A stretch of DNA of 56,293 nt from Balneolaceae bacterium (lineage in GTDB: Bacteria; Bacteroidota; Rhodothermia; Balneolales; Cyclonatronaceae): positions 1 to 56,293 of the forward strand of contig RECM01000129.1 of the NCBI GenBank assembly GCA_007694035.1, given 5' to 3'. The translations under genes were made by a program, and so were the position numbers. The notes beneath the pieces were generated by a model. That model did no database searches, was not told the origin of the DNA, and worked only from the letters and a program-made list of their open reading frames with translations. This document shows, piece by piece, positions 35,461 through 44,546 of the stretch; position 1 is the stretch's first letter; the number at the start of each line of letters is the position of its first letter.

Positions 35461-36309
35461 ATGTTTAAAAACGATACGCTGACGGGAAAAACGATCCTTG
35501 TAACCGGCGGGGGCAGCGGCCTCGGCCTGGCTATGGCAAAAGGGTTCAGCAGCCTTGGGGCAAAAGTTGCCATCTGTGGCCGGAACGAAGATCGCCTGAA
35601 ATCAGCTGCCGAAACGATCGGCGCCTCCGGCAACCCGGTCTATACCGCCAGCGTTGATGTAAGGGATTATGAGGCCGTGTCGGCCATGATGGACAGGATA
35701 GAATCCGATTTCGGTGCACTGAACGGGCTGGTGAACAATGCCGCCGGCAATTTCCTGTTCCCCTCAGAAGACCTGAGCCCCAATGCGTTCAAAACCGTTG
35801 TCGACATCGTTCTTCACGGCACCTTCAACTGCACACAGCAGTTCGGGAAACGGCTTATCGACAGTGGAAACAGCGGTACCATACTGAACATCGTTACCAC
35901 CTACACGCAGACCGGCTCCGCTTTTGTAATGCCTTCGGCCTGTGCCAAGGCGGGTGTGCTCGCCATGACCAATTCCCTGGCCGCCGAATGGGCCGAATAC
36001 AACATTCGGGTCAACTCGATTGCACCCGGGCCTTTCCCCACCGAGGGGGCCTGGACCAGGCTTATGCCCGATCCCAAAATCGAAGAGGCCTATCTCAAAA
36101 AAATACCGGCCGGCAGGTATGGCGAACACGATGAGCTGGCTAACCTTGCTGTATTCCTGATGTCGGACCTTTCGCCCTATATCACCGGCGAATGTGTAAC
36201 CATCGACGGAGGTGAAAGCCTGATGGCCGGGCAGTTCAACAGCCTGATGCAGATTGCCCCACGCAAACAGCTGAAGGGGTTCTTCCAGATGATGAAACCC
36301 AAAAAGTAG
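35461..36309 (+). CDS. SDR-family 2,4-dienoyl-CoA reductase-like oxidoreductase
   Basis: 282 residues, Rossmann fold. The cofactor motif is TGGGSGLGLAMAKGF, with CGRNEDRL suggesting NADPH. The structural NNAAGN motif is present. The usual catalytic Y-x-x-x-K is S-x-x-x-K here (PSACAKAGV). The same replacement is typical of 2,4-dienoyl-CoA reductases, which use other residues for catalysis, so this is a subfamily mark and not a defect. ITGECVTIDGGESL closes the fold. The enzyme would reduce 2,4-dienoyl-CoA made during oxidation of polyunsaturated fatty acids. Start 2 bases after the acyl-CoA synthetase stop. Confidence 0.9.
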   Translation: MFKNDTLTGKTILVTGGGSGLGLAMAKGFSSLGAKVAICGRNEDRLKSAAETIGASGNPVYTASVDVRDYEAVSAMMDRIESDFGALNGLVNNAAGNFLFPSEDLSPNAFKTVVDIVLHGTFNCTQQFGKRLIDSGNSGTILNIVTTYTQTGSAFVMPSACAKAGVLAMTNSLAAEWAEYNIRVNSIAPGPFPTEGAWTRLMPDPKIEEAYLKKIPAGRYGEHDELANLAVFLMSDLSPYITGECVTIDGGESLMAGQFNSLMQIAPRKQLKGFFQMMKPKK

Positions 36310-36438
36310 ATTCAGGGCCGGTTCCGGTTCCGTTTGCATCTCGGATTTCGGTCAACCGGCCAACTTTTAACTGAATGGGGATGTACACAATCAGGCGCTG
36401 TTCGCATACGCCGCGGTTTTATGTAACCGGGCAGTGCC

Positions 36439-37368
36439 TTAAAGTTTAAACGGGATGTTCACATTCAGGCGCATTTCACCTTCCATCACCGTTACGGCCT
36501 GTCCGGAAATCTCCAGCATCTCGATTTTGTTGTCTCTGGTGAGCATGGTCACGGTTACATAGCCCGGTCGCCCGATGAAACTGCCCTGGGCACCTTTGAA
36601 GGAGTAGTGCTTTTTCCCCTTGTCAAGAAATCCGTTTTCCCAAAGAAATGCGGCCATGGGCCCGTTTGCCGATCCGGTAACAGGGTCTTCCGAAACACCC
36701 AGCGACGGGGCGAAGAACCGCATATGCCAGTCCACGTCACGGTCGCCGGTATCTGTTGTAACTACAGCAAAACCGGTCAGGTCGTGGCGTTCGTTCAGTT
36801 TTCTCATCAGGTGCACATTGGGCTCAAGGGTACCCAGGCTTTCATAGTTGGCAAGCGGTATAAAAACGTAGCCGTCGCCGGTTATCTGGGGTTTGGCCTT
36901 TTGACTGAGTTCCACTTCAGAAACACCGATGGCCGCGCACAACACCGAATAATCGTCAGGATAGGGGAAGAATGACGGCACAGGAAGGCTCATCTTTACG
37001 TAGGGATTAAGGTCTTTCCACTCCAGGTCGACCGTTATCGGCCCGGATTTGGTCTCGGCCACAAAAGACTGGGGTTCGTTTACTTCAAGGCCGAATTCCC
37101 CCTGCTCGGCAAGCACATGGAACAGGGCTATTGTGGCATGACCACAAAGGTTAACCTCCTGCGACGGGGTAAACCAGCGGATCCGCAGATCAGCATCCTC
37201 CGATTCGGGTTTCAGCATAAAGACGGTCTCGGAAAGATTCATTTCGTTGGCTATACGCTGCATCTGATCGGAACTCAGACCATCGGCGTTAAGCACCACT
37301 CCCGCCGGATTGCCGGAAAAGGGTTTTCGTGTAAATGCGTCGACCTGGTAAATTCGTATACTGTTCAT
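36439..37368 (-). CDS. PhzF-family isomerase/epimerase-like protein
   Basis: 309 residues with the two-fold diaminopimelate-epimerase-like fold of PhzF. Clear motifs: IYQVDAFTRKPFSGNPAGVVL at the start, MNLSETVFML containing the family's catalytic Glu, RWFTPSQEVNLCGHATIA, and the second-half MRFFAPSLGVSEDPVTGSANGPMAAFLW. No phenazine genes are near, and most PhzF homologues act on other, usually unknown, substrates. It is a single gene, transcribed towards the SDR gene. Confidence 0.93.
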   Translation of the reverse strand: MNSIRIYQVDAFTRKPFSGNPAGVVLNADGLSSDQMQRIANEMNLSETVFMLKPESEDADLRIRWFTPSQEVNLCGHATIALFHVLAEQGEFGLEVNEPQSFVAETKSGPITVDLEWKDLNPYVKMSLPVPSFFPYPDDYSVLCAAIGVSEVELSQKAKPQITGDGYVFIPLANYESLGTLEPNVHLMRKLNERHDLTGFAVVTTDTGDRDVDWHMRFFAPSLGVSEDPVTGSANGPMAAFLWENGFLDKGKKHYSFKGAQGSFIGRPGYVTVTMLTRDNKIEMLEISGQAVTVMEGEMRLNVNIPFKL

Positions 37369-37480
37369 GGATGATGATAATATGTCGGTATGATTGACTT
37401 TTTAGCCGGAGGAAAACCGGTTAATCGTTGTGGCGCAAGTTAAATAATGACAGAATAATAATCTCGGCCACCAAAAAATA

Positions 37481-37508
37481 AAAAAGGCGCCATTACAGGA
37501 CGCCTTAT
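37481..37508 (-). terminator. Rho-independent terminator of the FKBP gene
   Basis: On the minus strand AAGGCGTC (complement of 37499-37506), a 7-base loop and GGCGCCTT (complement of 37484-37491) form a hairpin with one mismatch, followed by a T-rich tract (complement of 37474-37483). It begins 17 bases past the stop of the minus-strand FKBP gene. Confidence 0.75.
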
Positions 37509-37524
37509 GTTATTTCAGGATCGG

Positions 37525-38316
37525 CTATTCAATCACTTCAACCAGTTCCACATCAAAAAAGAGTGTGGCGTTAGGCGGTATCACATTTCCGATGCCTCTT
37601 TCGCCGTAGGCAAGACTGGCTGGAATAATCAGTTTTCTCTTCTCACCGGGCCGCATGTCGAGCAGGCCCTGGTCCCAGCCCGGGATCACGGCACCCGTAC
37701 CCACGTTGAATTCAAAAGGTGCGTCGCGGATGAATGAACTGTCGAACAGTTCGCCGTCTTCAAGGTACCCGCTGTAGTTAACCCGGATCCGGTCGCCGGC
37801 TTCAGGCTTGTCGCCCGAACCCTCTTCCATCACCACATACATCAGGCCCGACTCTGTAGTCTGTACATCGGCTTCATCATAATTCCAGGATACCGGCATT
37901 TTCCGTACCTCAAGCAGCTCAATCTCAAAGGTGAGCACTTCGTTCGGGGGAATCACATCGCCCGCGCCCTGCTCGCCATAGCCAAGTTCAGGCTGCAGAA
38001 CGAGCCGGCGCTGCCCGCCCACTTTCATTCCCTGCAGGCCAATGTCCCAGCCTTCAATGAGCATGCCAATGCCCAGCTGAAATGTAGCCGGCTGGCCAAT
38101 GTCGCGGCTGTCTTCAAAAACATCGCCGTTGGAGAGCATCCCCTTGTAATGAACAGTAATGAAATCGGATTCGCTGGCGGTTGCACCATCGCCGACAACA
38201 ATGTCTTCGATTTCGAGGCCTTCAGGCAATTCGGGCTGCACCTCTTTCTCTGCGCAGGCAGAAAAAGCAAATGCTGTTATTGTGATAAAAAAAATCAGGG
38301 TTTTGAATCTGGTCAT
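37525..38316 (-). CDS. FKBP-type peptidyl-prolyl isomerase lipoprotein with two domains
   Basis: 263 residues. The lipobox is FAFSAC (Cys near residue 21), so it is anchored in an envelope membrane. Two complete FKBP domains follow. Domain 1 (about 50-135): [60 protein letters not shown]. Domain 2 (about 165-260): [60 protein letters not shown]. The Trp of the active site (GW-D) is present in both. It helps folding of exported proteins by proline isomerisation. Single gene with its own terminator. Confidence 0.95.
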   Translation of the reverse strand: MTRFKTLIFFITITAFAFSACAEKEVQPELPEGLEIEDIVVGDGATASESDFITVHYKGMLSNGDVFEDSRDIGQPATFQLGIGMLIEGWDIGLQGMKVGGQRRLVLQPELGYGEQGAGDVIPPNEVLTFEIELLEVRKMPVSWNYDEADVQTTESGLMYVVMEEGSGDKPEAGDRIRVNYSGYLEDGELFDSSFIRDAPFEFNVGTGAVIPGWDQGLLDMRPGEKRKLIIPASLAYGERGIGNVIPPNATLFFDVELVEVIE

Positions 38317-38469
38317 GGTAATATTTAGTAATTTACTTTTTAGTTATAAGCCGCCAAATGGTATCGATTCCTGAGCTAACACTCAACATCAATTTCAGAG
38401 GGGTTTAAATGGCAGTTGCAACCGTACGCCAGTTGGCAGTTCCGGATTGCCGGCAGCTTCAAGTGTATA

Positions 38470-39327
38470 CTAACGGCGCAACGCCTCCCGAATTATACGG
38501 ATTGTTCTGGCCAACTGCAGGCCATGGTACCCGGAGAAATCAGAATCCCGTTTCAACTGTATGGTTTTCAGAAACTGGGTCACGGCATAATGCGCCGGTT
38601 CGGGTTCATCGAATGTGTATTCGGTATCGGCCCGCAACCCACCGTCTGATGTCCGGTAAAATGCTTTTCTTGCCTGTACATCCGTAAATACACTTCCGGC
38701 CCGGCCCGATGCATACCGGTTGTGCAGGTTTCGCCGGCTGTTGGCAATGAAAAAAACAGACGCAGCAGAACTGTTTTCGAACCGCAGATAACACTGGATT
38801 GAGACCGGTTCGCCTGCATCGGATACCGCCATGTTCGCCAGAACACGGTTCACGTTCGAACCCGACCAGTTTTGCGCCAGTGCTACATCCTCAAGGATGT
38901 AGCCCATAAACGGCTCAATTCCGCTTTCAAGCGGCATGCCTTCGAGCTCCCTCACCGACTGATACAGATCAAAACGTGGCAGCTGGCTGCGCATCCACCG
39001 CGTGCCCTCAGAGAACACCGCCCAGTTCGAGTACTGTACCGCAATGCCCGACTCCTCGGCCGTGTAGAAAATCTTTTCGGCCTCCGCGACCTGCATGGGG
39101 AGCCTGCCCACAATAAACAGATGGTAGCCGAGCTTCACCAGGTTCAGGGCCGTGGCAAGCCGGTCGGGTCCTTCGTCAAGCAGAATACAGGCCTGCACAC
39201 CTGCAAGCGCAGGTATGTCGGATGCGATAACCACCTCGCTCACGGTCGGGTGCGGGCGCAGGTATTTCTCCCACACTACTGCCCGGCTCACCGGTCCGAG
39301 AATTCCAATTTTCAGATTTTGTGACAT
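38470..39327 (-). CDS. Gfo/Idh/MocA-like NAD-binding protein (divergent)
   Basis: 285 residues from the ATG at 39327 (an upstream in-frame ATG at 39402 reads through a poor leader). The N-terminus NLKIGILGPVSRAVVWEKYL looks like a Rossmann fold with a degenerate glycine motif. The stretch VQACILLDEGPDRLATALNLVKLGYHLFIVGRLPMQVAEAEKI matches the Gfo/Idh step where the cofactor domain passes to the substrate helix (usually with E-K-P; here G-R-L-P). The rest follows the beta-sheet C-terminal domain. Loss of the EKP lysine suggests it may not be a working dehydrogenase. No sugar genes are adjacent. Confidence 0.6.
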   Translation of the reverse strand: MSQNLKIGILGPVSRAVVWEKYLRPHPTVSEVVIASDIPALAGVQACILLDEGPDRLATALNLVKLGYHLFIVGRLPMQVAEAEKIFYTAEESGIAVQYSNWAVFSEGTRWMRSQLPRFDLYQSVRELEGMPLESGIEPFMGYILEDVALAQNWSGSNVNRVLANMAVSDAGEPVSIQCYLRFENSSAASVFFIANSRRNLHNRYASGRAGSVFTDVQARKAFYRTSDGGLRADTEYTFDEPEPAHYAVTQFLKTIQLKRDSDFSGYHGLQLARTIRIIREALRR

Positions 39328-39402
39328 GAACATGAAGATAGGGAAATAGTAGTAAAAGCTGTTTACCGGTTCCGTTCTCCCCCCCTCAGGTGGTAACATC
39401 AC

Positions 39403-39731
39403 GGTTTAAAATGTGCTTGTATTCATTTGTCACTTCAATCTAAGCAAAAGGCAAAAAGCAAAAGGCAAAAGTTAGAAGGCGTGAGGCAAAAGGGAGGGCT
39501 CCCCAACAGGGGCCATTACTCCCAACTCAATTGCTCAATTGCTCCGTAGATCCCTAACTCAAAGCATCCCGACAGCATAGTCGTATTTACCTTCCAGATT
39601 GCGAAACCGCATTCACTTCCCCATTCTATTGTTCCCTATTCTATTGTTCACTTGTTCAAAAGCATACCACCAGCACCGCCCTTGCCATCATCCAAAATCT
39701 GCAGCCCATCCCGGGCTGCATTCCCCGCCAA
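39403..39731. repeat. Repeat mosaic between two minus-strand genes
   Basis: 39444-39491 has GGCAAAAAGC-type words and the segment GGCAAAAGTTAGAAGGC then GTGAGGCAAAAG, shared with 50673-50701. 39530-39575 is the inverted TTTGAGTTAGGGATC module with CTCAATTG words. 39622-39660 has TTCTATTG words. No gene is seen. Confidence 0.6.
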
Positions 39732-41204
39732 TCATTGTGCCGCGGTTTTCAGGTTGAAACGAAACGACGTGCCCTCATCCAGGCGGCTCGATACATTCAG
39801 ATCGGAACCGTGCAGTTCGAGAATTTTTTTCGCGATGGCCAGCCCGAGTCCCGCACCGGTGCTCTCCGTACTGCTCCGGCTTTTGTCGGCACGGTAAAAT
39901 CGGTTAAAAATGTGCGGCAGGTCTTCGACTGAGATGCCCCGGCCGGTATCTTTAACTTCGATCTGTACGTAATCCGTGCTGTTTACAGGTGTGATGTGCA
40001 CCTCACCGCCTTCCGGGGTGTACTGGATGGCATTGTCGATCAGATTTGATATGGCCCTCTCAACCAGTTCGATATCGGCACAGACCGCAGGCAGCTTTTC
40101 AGGCAGGTCTGCCAGCAGCCGGATATTCTTTCTGGCCGCATCCGGCTGGAACTGCAGCACAAGATCCTGTACCAGTTCCGCAATGCAGAAATTTTCGAAA
40201 CGCGGGCTCACCTGCTCGGCATCGAGCTTCGACAGCTCGAACAGCTCGCTCACAAGGCGGCCCAGCTTTCTGGTGTTGTTGATCACAATCTGAATGTAGT
40301 GCTCTTTCTGCTGCTCAGTAAGACGGTCGCCCATCATTGTGAGTGTTTCAAGGTAACCCTGAACCGATGCCAGCGGGCTCCGCAGATCGTGGGAGATGTT
40401 TGCCACCAGTTCCCGGCGCTGCTTGTCGACCTGCTGAAGGGCCTCGAGATTGGCCTGAATGGTTTCGGTCATATGGTTGAACGACCGGGCCAGTTCGCCG
40501 ATCTCATCGGTCGAGTTGATATCTATCCGTTTATTATAATCGCCCGCTATTACCGAATTGACTACATCATTCATCTGCCGGATGCGGCTGGTCAGCACCC
40601 TGAACAACACCAGGCCCACAATACCCGTAAAAATAACCGTGAGGGCTATAATGGTAACTGTGGATTGCATGATGTAGCTGTTCCGGATTACAGCGATCAT
40701 AGAATCGTACCGCTCATTTCCCAGTATTACATAGAGGTAGCAGCCGCTTTCGCCCATTATTTCAAGCTCCGCCGCAGAGAAGGGTTTCCGGTTGCCCGGA
40801 CTCAGCGGATTGTCGCCGAGAATCGGCAGTTCGGCATTCGTGAGGAAACGCTTCAGCGGTTCCGGGTTCACACTGGTCTTCTCAACCTTCTTTTCCGGCG
40901 GGCAGAAAGATGCCTTGATGTGACCGTCGTTATCAAGCAGATAGATCTGTATGCGCGGGTTGATGCCCATCATCTGGCTGATTTTATCGCGCAACTGTTC
41001 GGTATCGATGGTATCCTGTACCAGCGGTTCAAACTCGGCGGCCAGATGCGCCGCCAGGTCGCGGTTCAGCTTCTGCTCGGTTTCGTCCATGTAACGGACC
41101 ACCGAATTGACCGACAGGGCGAGCATGATGCCGCCCATCAGCACCAGCAATACCAGGAAAAGAACGGCAATCCTGGCATAAAAACTTTTGAAAATGCCGG
41201 TCAT
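39732..41204 (-). CDS. Membrane sensor histidine kinase (HAMP, PhoR/BaeS-like)
   Basis: 490 residues from the ATG at 41204. TM1 (FYARIAVLFLVLLVLMGGIMLAL), a periplasmic sensor region of about 140 residues, TM2 (TVTIIALTVIFTGIVGLVLF), a HAMP linker (NDVVNSVIAGDYNKRIDINS), then HisKA with phospho-acceptor His in VANISHDLRSPLASV. The HATPase domain has the N box (NLIDNAIQYTPEGG), G1 (VKDTGRGIS), F (IFNRFYRADKS) and G2 (GAGLGLAIAKKI) boxes. The start codon overlaps the response-regulator stop (TGATG), so the pair is translationally coupled. The stimulus is unknown; the sensor region contains a Cys-containing ASFCPPEKK loop. Confidence 0.95.
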   Translation of the reverse strand: MTGIFKSFYARIAVLFLVLLVLMGGIMLALSVNSVVRYMDETEQKLNRDLAAHLAAEFEPLVQDTIDTEQLRDKISQMMGINPRIQIYLLDNDGHIKASFCPPEKKVEKTSVNPEPLKRFLTNAELPILGDNPLSPGNRKPFSAAELEIMGESGCYLYVILGNERYDSMIAVIRNSYIMQSTVTIIALTVIFTGIVGLVLFRVLTSRIRQMNDVVNSVIAGDYNKRIDINSTDEIGELARSFNHMTETIQANLEALQQVDKQRRELVANISHDLRSPLASVQGYLETLTMMGDRLTEQQKEHYIQIVINNTRKLGRLVSELFELSKLDAEQVSPRFENFCIAELVQDLVLQFQPDAARKNIRLLADLPEKLPAVCADIELVERAISNLIDNAIQYTPEGGEVHITPVNSTDYVQIEVKDTGRGISVEDLPHIFNRFYRADKSRSSTESTGAGLGLAIAKKILELHGSDLNVSSRLDEGTSFRFNLKTAAQ

Positions 41205-41941
41205 CAGGTCAGTTCTCCTTTTTCCGCAAAGCGGTACCCCATGCCCCATACCGTTTTGATGTAGCGGGGCTCGGAAGAATCATCCTCAATTTTATTCCGG
41301 ATTCTGTTGATGTGCGAGTTTACCGTATGGCTGTAACCACCATACTGGTATCCCCAAACCACATCGAGCAGCTCCTGGCGGCTGTAGGCCCTGCCGGGAT
41401 TATCAGCAAACAGCAGCAACAGCTCAAATTCTTTTGTTGTAAGCTCCAGCGGCACATTTCTGAGCAGAACTTTCCGCTTCTCCGGAAAGATCTGCAGATC
41501 GCCGAACCTGAGTTCCCTGTATGTTTTGCTGCTGTTCTGTTCACGGTCTACCTCAATGCGCCGGAAAATGGATTTGACCCGGGCCAGCAGTTCCCTGATG
41601 CCAAACGGTTTGGTCATATACCCGTCGGCTCCCAGCTCCAGCCCCAGCACCTTGTCGAGTTCATCGGATTTGGCCGTGAGCATAAGCACAGGCATGGAGC
41701 GGTTACTGCTCCTGATCGATTTGCAGACCTCAAACCCGTCCATGCCCGGCAGCATGATATCCAGTATAATCAGCGACCAGTTTTCTTCGAGTGCCCGCTC
41801 CAGGCCTGCCAGCCCGTTATGGCACACCTCGGCACGGTATCCCTGCTCGCTGAGGTTCAGGCGGAGCAGTTCGGCAATATCCCTGTCGTCTTCGATGATG
41901 AGAATCGATTCGGTTTTTATTTTTTCCATTACCGCTTCCAT
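41204..41941 (-). CDS. OmpR/PhoB-family response regulator
   Basis: 245 residues. The receiver domain (about 10-125) has acidic pocket EDDRD, phospho-acceptor Asp in SLIILDIMLPGMDG, the Thr/Ser of MLTAKSDELDKV and the Lys of GYMTKPFGIRELL. The winged-helix domain (about 145-240) has LTTKEFELLLLFADNPGRAYSRQELLDVVWG and VNSHINRIRNKIEDDSSEPRYIKTVWGMGYRF. It is partner of the downstream histidine kinase, overlapping by one base. A second ATG at 41929 (MEKIKTES) could be the true start. Regulated genes are unknown. Confidence 0.96.
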   Translation of the reverse strand: MEAVMEKIKTESILIIEDDRDIAELLRLNLSEQGYRAEVCHNGLAGLERALEENWSLIILDIMLPGMDGFEVCKSIRSSNRSMPVLMLTAKSDELDKVLGLELGADGYMTKPFGIRELLARVKSIFRRIEVDREQNSSKTYRELRFGDLQIFPEKRKVLLRNVPLELTTKEFELLLLFADNPGRAYSRQELLDVVWGYQYGGYSHTVNSHINRIRNKIEDDSSEPRYIKTVWGMGYRFAEKGELT

Positions 41942-42326
41942 ATTTGATATGTTCTAAACCTTTTTAATTTAACAGTATATCAGCTGCACAAAACTGCGCC
42001 GGAGCCTGCCCACCCTGTGCAGTATTGCACTCTGCGAACATGGTTCAACTTCGTTCCTCGCTCCGCCCTTCGGCTCTGTGCTATGAGTGATGGCCACTTC
42101 GCCGTTCAATTGTTCATTTGTTCATTTGTTCATTTGTTCGAAACACGCTAACATCACCATTTTTGCCTCTTACAAAAATTTGTAACCAATACAGTCTGTC
42201 TTGCACCGGCACATTTCATGATATTACATAGTACAGACCATTTATTTTAGTTTTCATCACATATTTGTAAACTCTTCGGATGCTGTCATTGCCCTGCCCA
42301 CCTGTTTCATCCCATAATATATACCC
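41942..42326. repeat. Divergent intergenic region with 8-bp array
   Basis: 385 bases between the response regulator (leftward) and the amidase (rightward). About 42045-42092 has a CTTCG...CTCCGCCCTTCGG stretch of the GCTCAGCATGAC-type mosaic. 42109-42142 is an array of TTCATTTG words, three of them identical. AT-rich sequence then leads to the amidase start. No gene and no clear regulator box was found. Confidence 0.5.
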
Positions 42327-43994
42327 ATGAAATTAACCCGAACCCTGCTCGTTTTCTGCGCCGGAGCGGCCTTCGCCATGTTTGCACTGGCTGCCGGAAA
42401 CCTGCTCATTCTGTCTGATATCACAAAAAACACCATTATTGAAGCGGAAAAAATTATCGGACTGGAGTTCAGCGATGCCCAAAGGGATTCCCTGCAGCCC
42501 AACCTCGTTTCGGCCCTGAACAGCTATGAGGCCATGCGGCAGGTAGAAATCGGAAACGGCGTGATGCCTTCGCTTCATTTCGACCCGGTTCCGGCGGGCC
42601 GCACTTACATCACAGAGCAGCGACCGGTCAACTGGAACCTGCCCGGGGATGTGGCCATGCCCGAACGATTCGATGACCTCGCATTTTACTCGGTCGCAGA
42701 ACTGAGTGTGCTCATCAGGCAGAGGAAAGTGACCTCCGAGCAGCTTACCATGCTGTTTCTCGACCGGTTGAAAACACATGGCGCAACTCTTGAGGCCGTT
42801 ATCACCATCACCGAAGACCTCGCACTTGAACAGGCCCGCAGGGCCGACCGTGAGATCGCCTCGGGCATCTACCGGGGGATGCTGCACGGCATCCCTTATG
42901 GCACCAAAGATCTTCTGGCACTGCCCGGACATAAAACGACATGGGGGGCAATGCCGTACAAAGATCAGGTGATCGATGAAACTGCGACGGTTATCCGCAA
43001 GCTTGAGGAGGCCGGGGCCGTGCATCTGGCCAAACTTACACTTGGCGCGCTTGCCTGGGGCGATGTCTGGTATGGTGGCCAGACCCGGAACCCGTGGAAT
43101 ACCAGTCAGGGGGCCAGCGGATCGTCGGCCGGGTCGGCATCGGCAACATCGGCCGGTCTGGTGCCCTTTGCCATTGGCTCGGAGACACTGGGTTCGATCG
43201 TTTCGCCCGCCACACGCAACGGTGTAACCGGGCTCAGACCCACCTACGGACGTGTAAGCCGGCACGGCGCAATGGCCCTGAGCTGGAGCATGGACAAACT
43301 GGGCCCGATCACGCGATCGGCCACAGATGCCGCCATTGTGTTCAATTACATCTATGGGCCCGATGGCCTCGATCCGACCGTTAAAGACCTGCCCTTCAAT
43401 TACGATCCAGAATTTGATTTTCAAAACCTGAGGATCGGCTTCGTTAAAGCGGCTTTCGATACGGACTATGGCTCGGCAAGCTTTGACCGCCGTACACTTG
43501 AAGTGCTTGAATCGCTGGGCGCAACGCTGGTACCGGTTGAACTGCCGGAACTCCCTTTCAGTGACCTCACGTTCATACTGAGTGCCGAAGCCGCTGCCGC
43601 CTTCGACGAACTGACCCGTTCAGGCCAGGACGACCTTCTGGTACGTCAGATAAGGAACGCCTGGCCCAATGTATTCAGGGCTGCCCGGTTCATTCCCGCT
43701 GTAGAATACATACAGGCCAACCGAATCCGGACGATGGTTATTGAGGAGATGGACAGAAAGATCAGGGATGTCGACGTATATATTTCGCCCTCATTCGCCG
43801 GCGGGAATCTTGCGCTCACCAACCTTACGGGCCACCCCTGCGTGGTGGTTCCAAACGGATTCACCGAATCGGGGTCTCCGGTCAGTATCACGTTTATGGG
43901 CCACCTTTTTGATGAGGGCACGGTGCTGTCGCTGGCAAGGGCCTATCAGGAGGCTACAGACTTTCACCTGCAGAGGCCGCCGCTCTTTCAGTAG
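42327..43994 (+). CDS. Amidase-signature family hydrolase, membrane-anchored or exported
   Basis: 555 residues. The N-terminal hydrophobic segment (LLVFCAGAAFAMFALAAGNLLIL) acts as anchor or signal. A helical domain precedes the amidase-signature fold: catalytic Lys in HGIPYGTKDLLALPG, cis-Ser in QGASGSSAGSASATSAGL and the nucleophile Ser in GSETLGSIVSPATRNGV. The substrate loop is TGLRPTYGRVSRHGAMAL. Related to GatA, but the membrane segment and lack of gatB/gatC rule out the aminoacyl-tRNA role. It probably hydrolyses an amide in the periplasm. Monocistronic, convergent with the PspC gene. Confidence 0.9.
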   Translation: MKLTRTLLVFCAGAAFAMFALAAGNLLILSDITKNTIIEAEKIIGLEFSDAQRDSLQPNLVSALNSYEAMRQVEIGNGVMPSLHFDPVPAGRTYITEQRPVNWNLPGDVAMPERFDDLAFYSVAELSVLIRQRKVTSEQLTMLFLDRLKTHGATLEAVITITEDLALEQARRADREIASGIYRGMLHGIPYGTKDLLALPGHKTTWGAMPYKDQVIDETATVIRKLEEAGAVHLAKLTLGALAWGDVWYGGQTRNPWNTSQGASGSSAGSASATSAGLVPFAIGSETLGSIVSPATRNGVTGLRPTYGRVSRHGAMALSWSMDKLGPITRSATDAAIVFNYIYGPDGLDPTVKDLPFNYDPEFDFQNLRIGFVKAAFDTDYGSASFDRRTLEVLESLGATLVPVELPELPFSDLTFILSAEAAAAFDELTRSGQDDLLVRQIRNAWPNVFRAARFIPAVEYIQANRIRTMVIEEMDRKIRDVDVYISPSFAGGNLALTNLTGHPCVVVPNGFTESGSPVSITFMGHLFDEGTVLSLARAYQEATDFHLQRPPLFQ

Positions 43995-44043
43995 AAATGC
44001 CGGGGTTTACCGGAGAACCATCGCCGGCGGCCCTGGTACTTTC

Positions 44044-44223
44044 CTAATCGTTAGGCATTACAACAGCCAGAATAATATAGACGAGAATGGGCGATCCAAC
44101 ACCGAAAAGGGTAAGCAGTACCCAGATAATCCTGACAGTGCCCGGATCCCAGTTGAAATATTCTGCGAGACCTCCGCAAACACCGAAAAGCATTTTATCC
44201 CGAGATTTTGTAAGCCTTGCCAT
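44044..44223 (-). CDS. PspC-domain membrane protein
   Basis: 59 residues from the ATG at 44223 (MARLTKSRDKML); the open frame extends upstream to 44319 without sense. The PspC domain fills the protein: LTKSRDKMLFGVCGGLAEYF, then NWDPGTVRIIWVLLTLFGVG and a second hydrophobic half (PILVYIILAVVMPND). It is a small inner-membrane protein of the phage-shock type; its role without pspA nearby is unknown. It ends 49 bases from the amidase stop. Confidence 0.9.
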   Translation of the reverse strand: MARLTKSRDKMLFGVCGGLAEYFNWDPGTVRIIWVLLTLFGVGSPILVYIILAVVMPND

Positions 44224-44546
44224 AGTACAGGATTTAATTGTGATGATGATGTTGATGATATCGGATTGAACCGGATGATAATGGTAAATACGCAAAACCG
44301 GAAAAGGTGTTACAATCAAGTTAACGCGGGCAGCAGTTACCGTCTGGCAAAACCGGCAAAAATAATTGCGGCTTATAACCTGTTTATCCGGCTAAAGTGT
44401 TAACCATGCGGGCAACCGGAATTTTCTTAGGAACAATCGTCTTTTTGAATTGTAAAGATAAGCTGATAACTTAAGCAAGATTTAATATTTCTGGCTCCAT
44501 CATCCGCTGATTTCGCTAAACACTAATTTGCTAACAGAGTATACTA
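44224..44546. other. Divergent promoter region, no gene
   Basis: 323 bases between the PspC gene and the M23 lipoprotein gene, read in opposite directions. I find no repeat family, palindrome or terminator. A GATGATGATGTTGATGAT stretch at about 44241-44258 is a short triplet run. Both promoters must lie here, but I cannot place them. Confidence 0.4.

Noticed and set aside
42327-43994. GatA subunit of the tRNA amidotransferase
   Set aside because: The N-terminal membrane segment and absence of gatB/gatC point to a different amidase.
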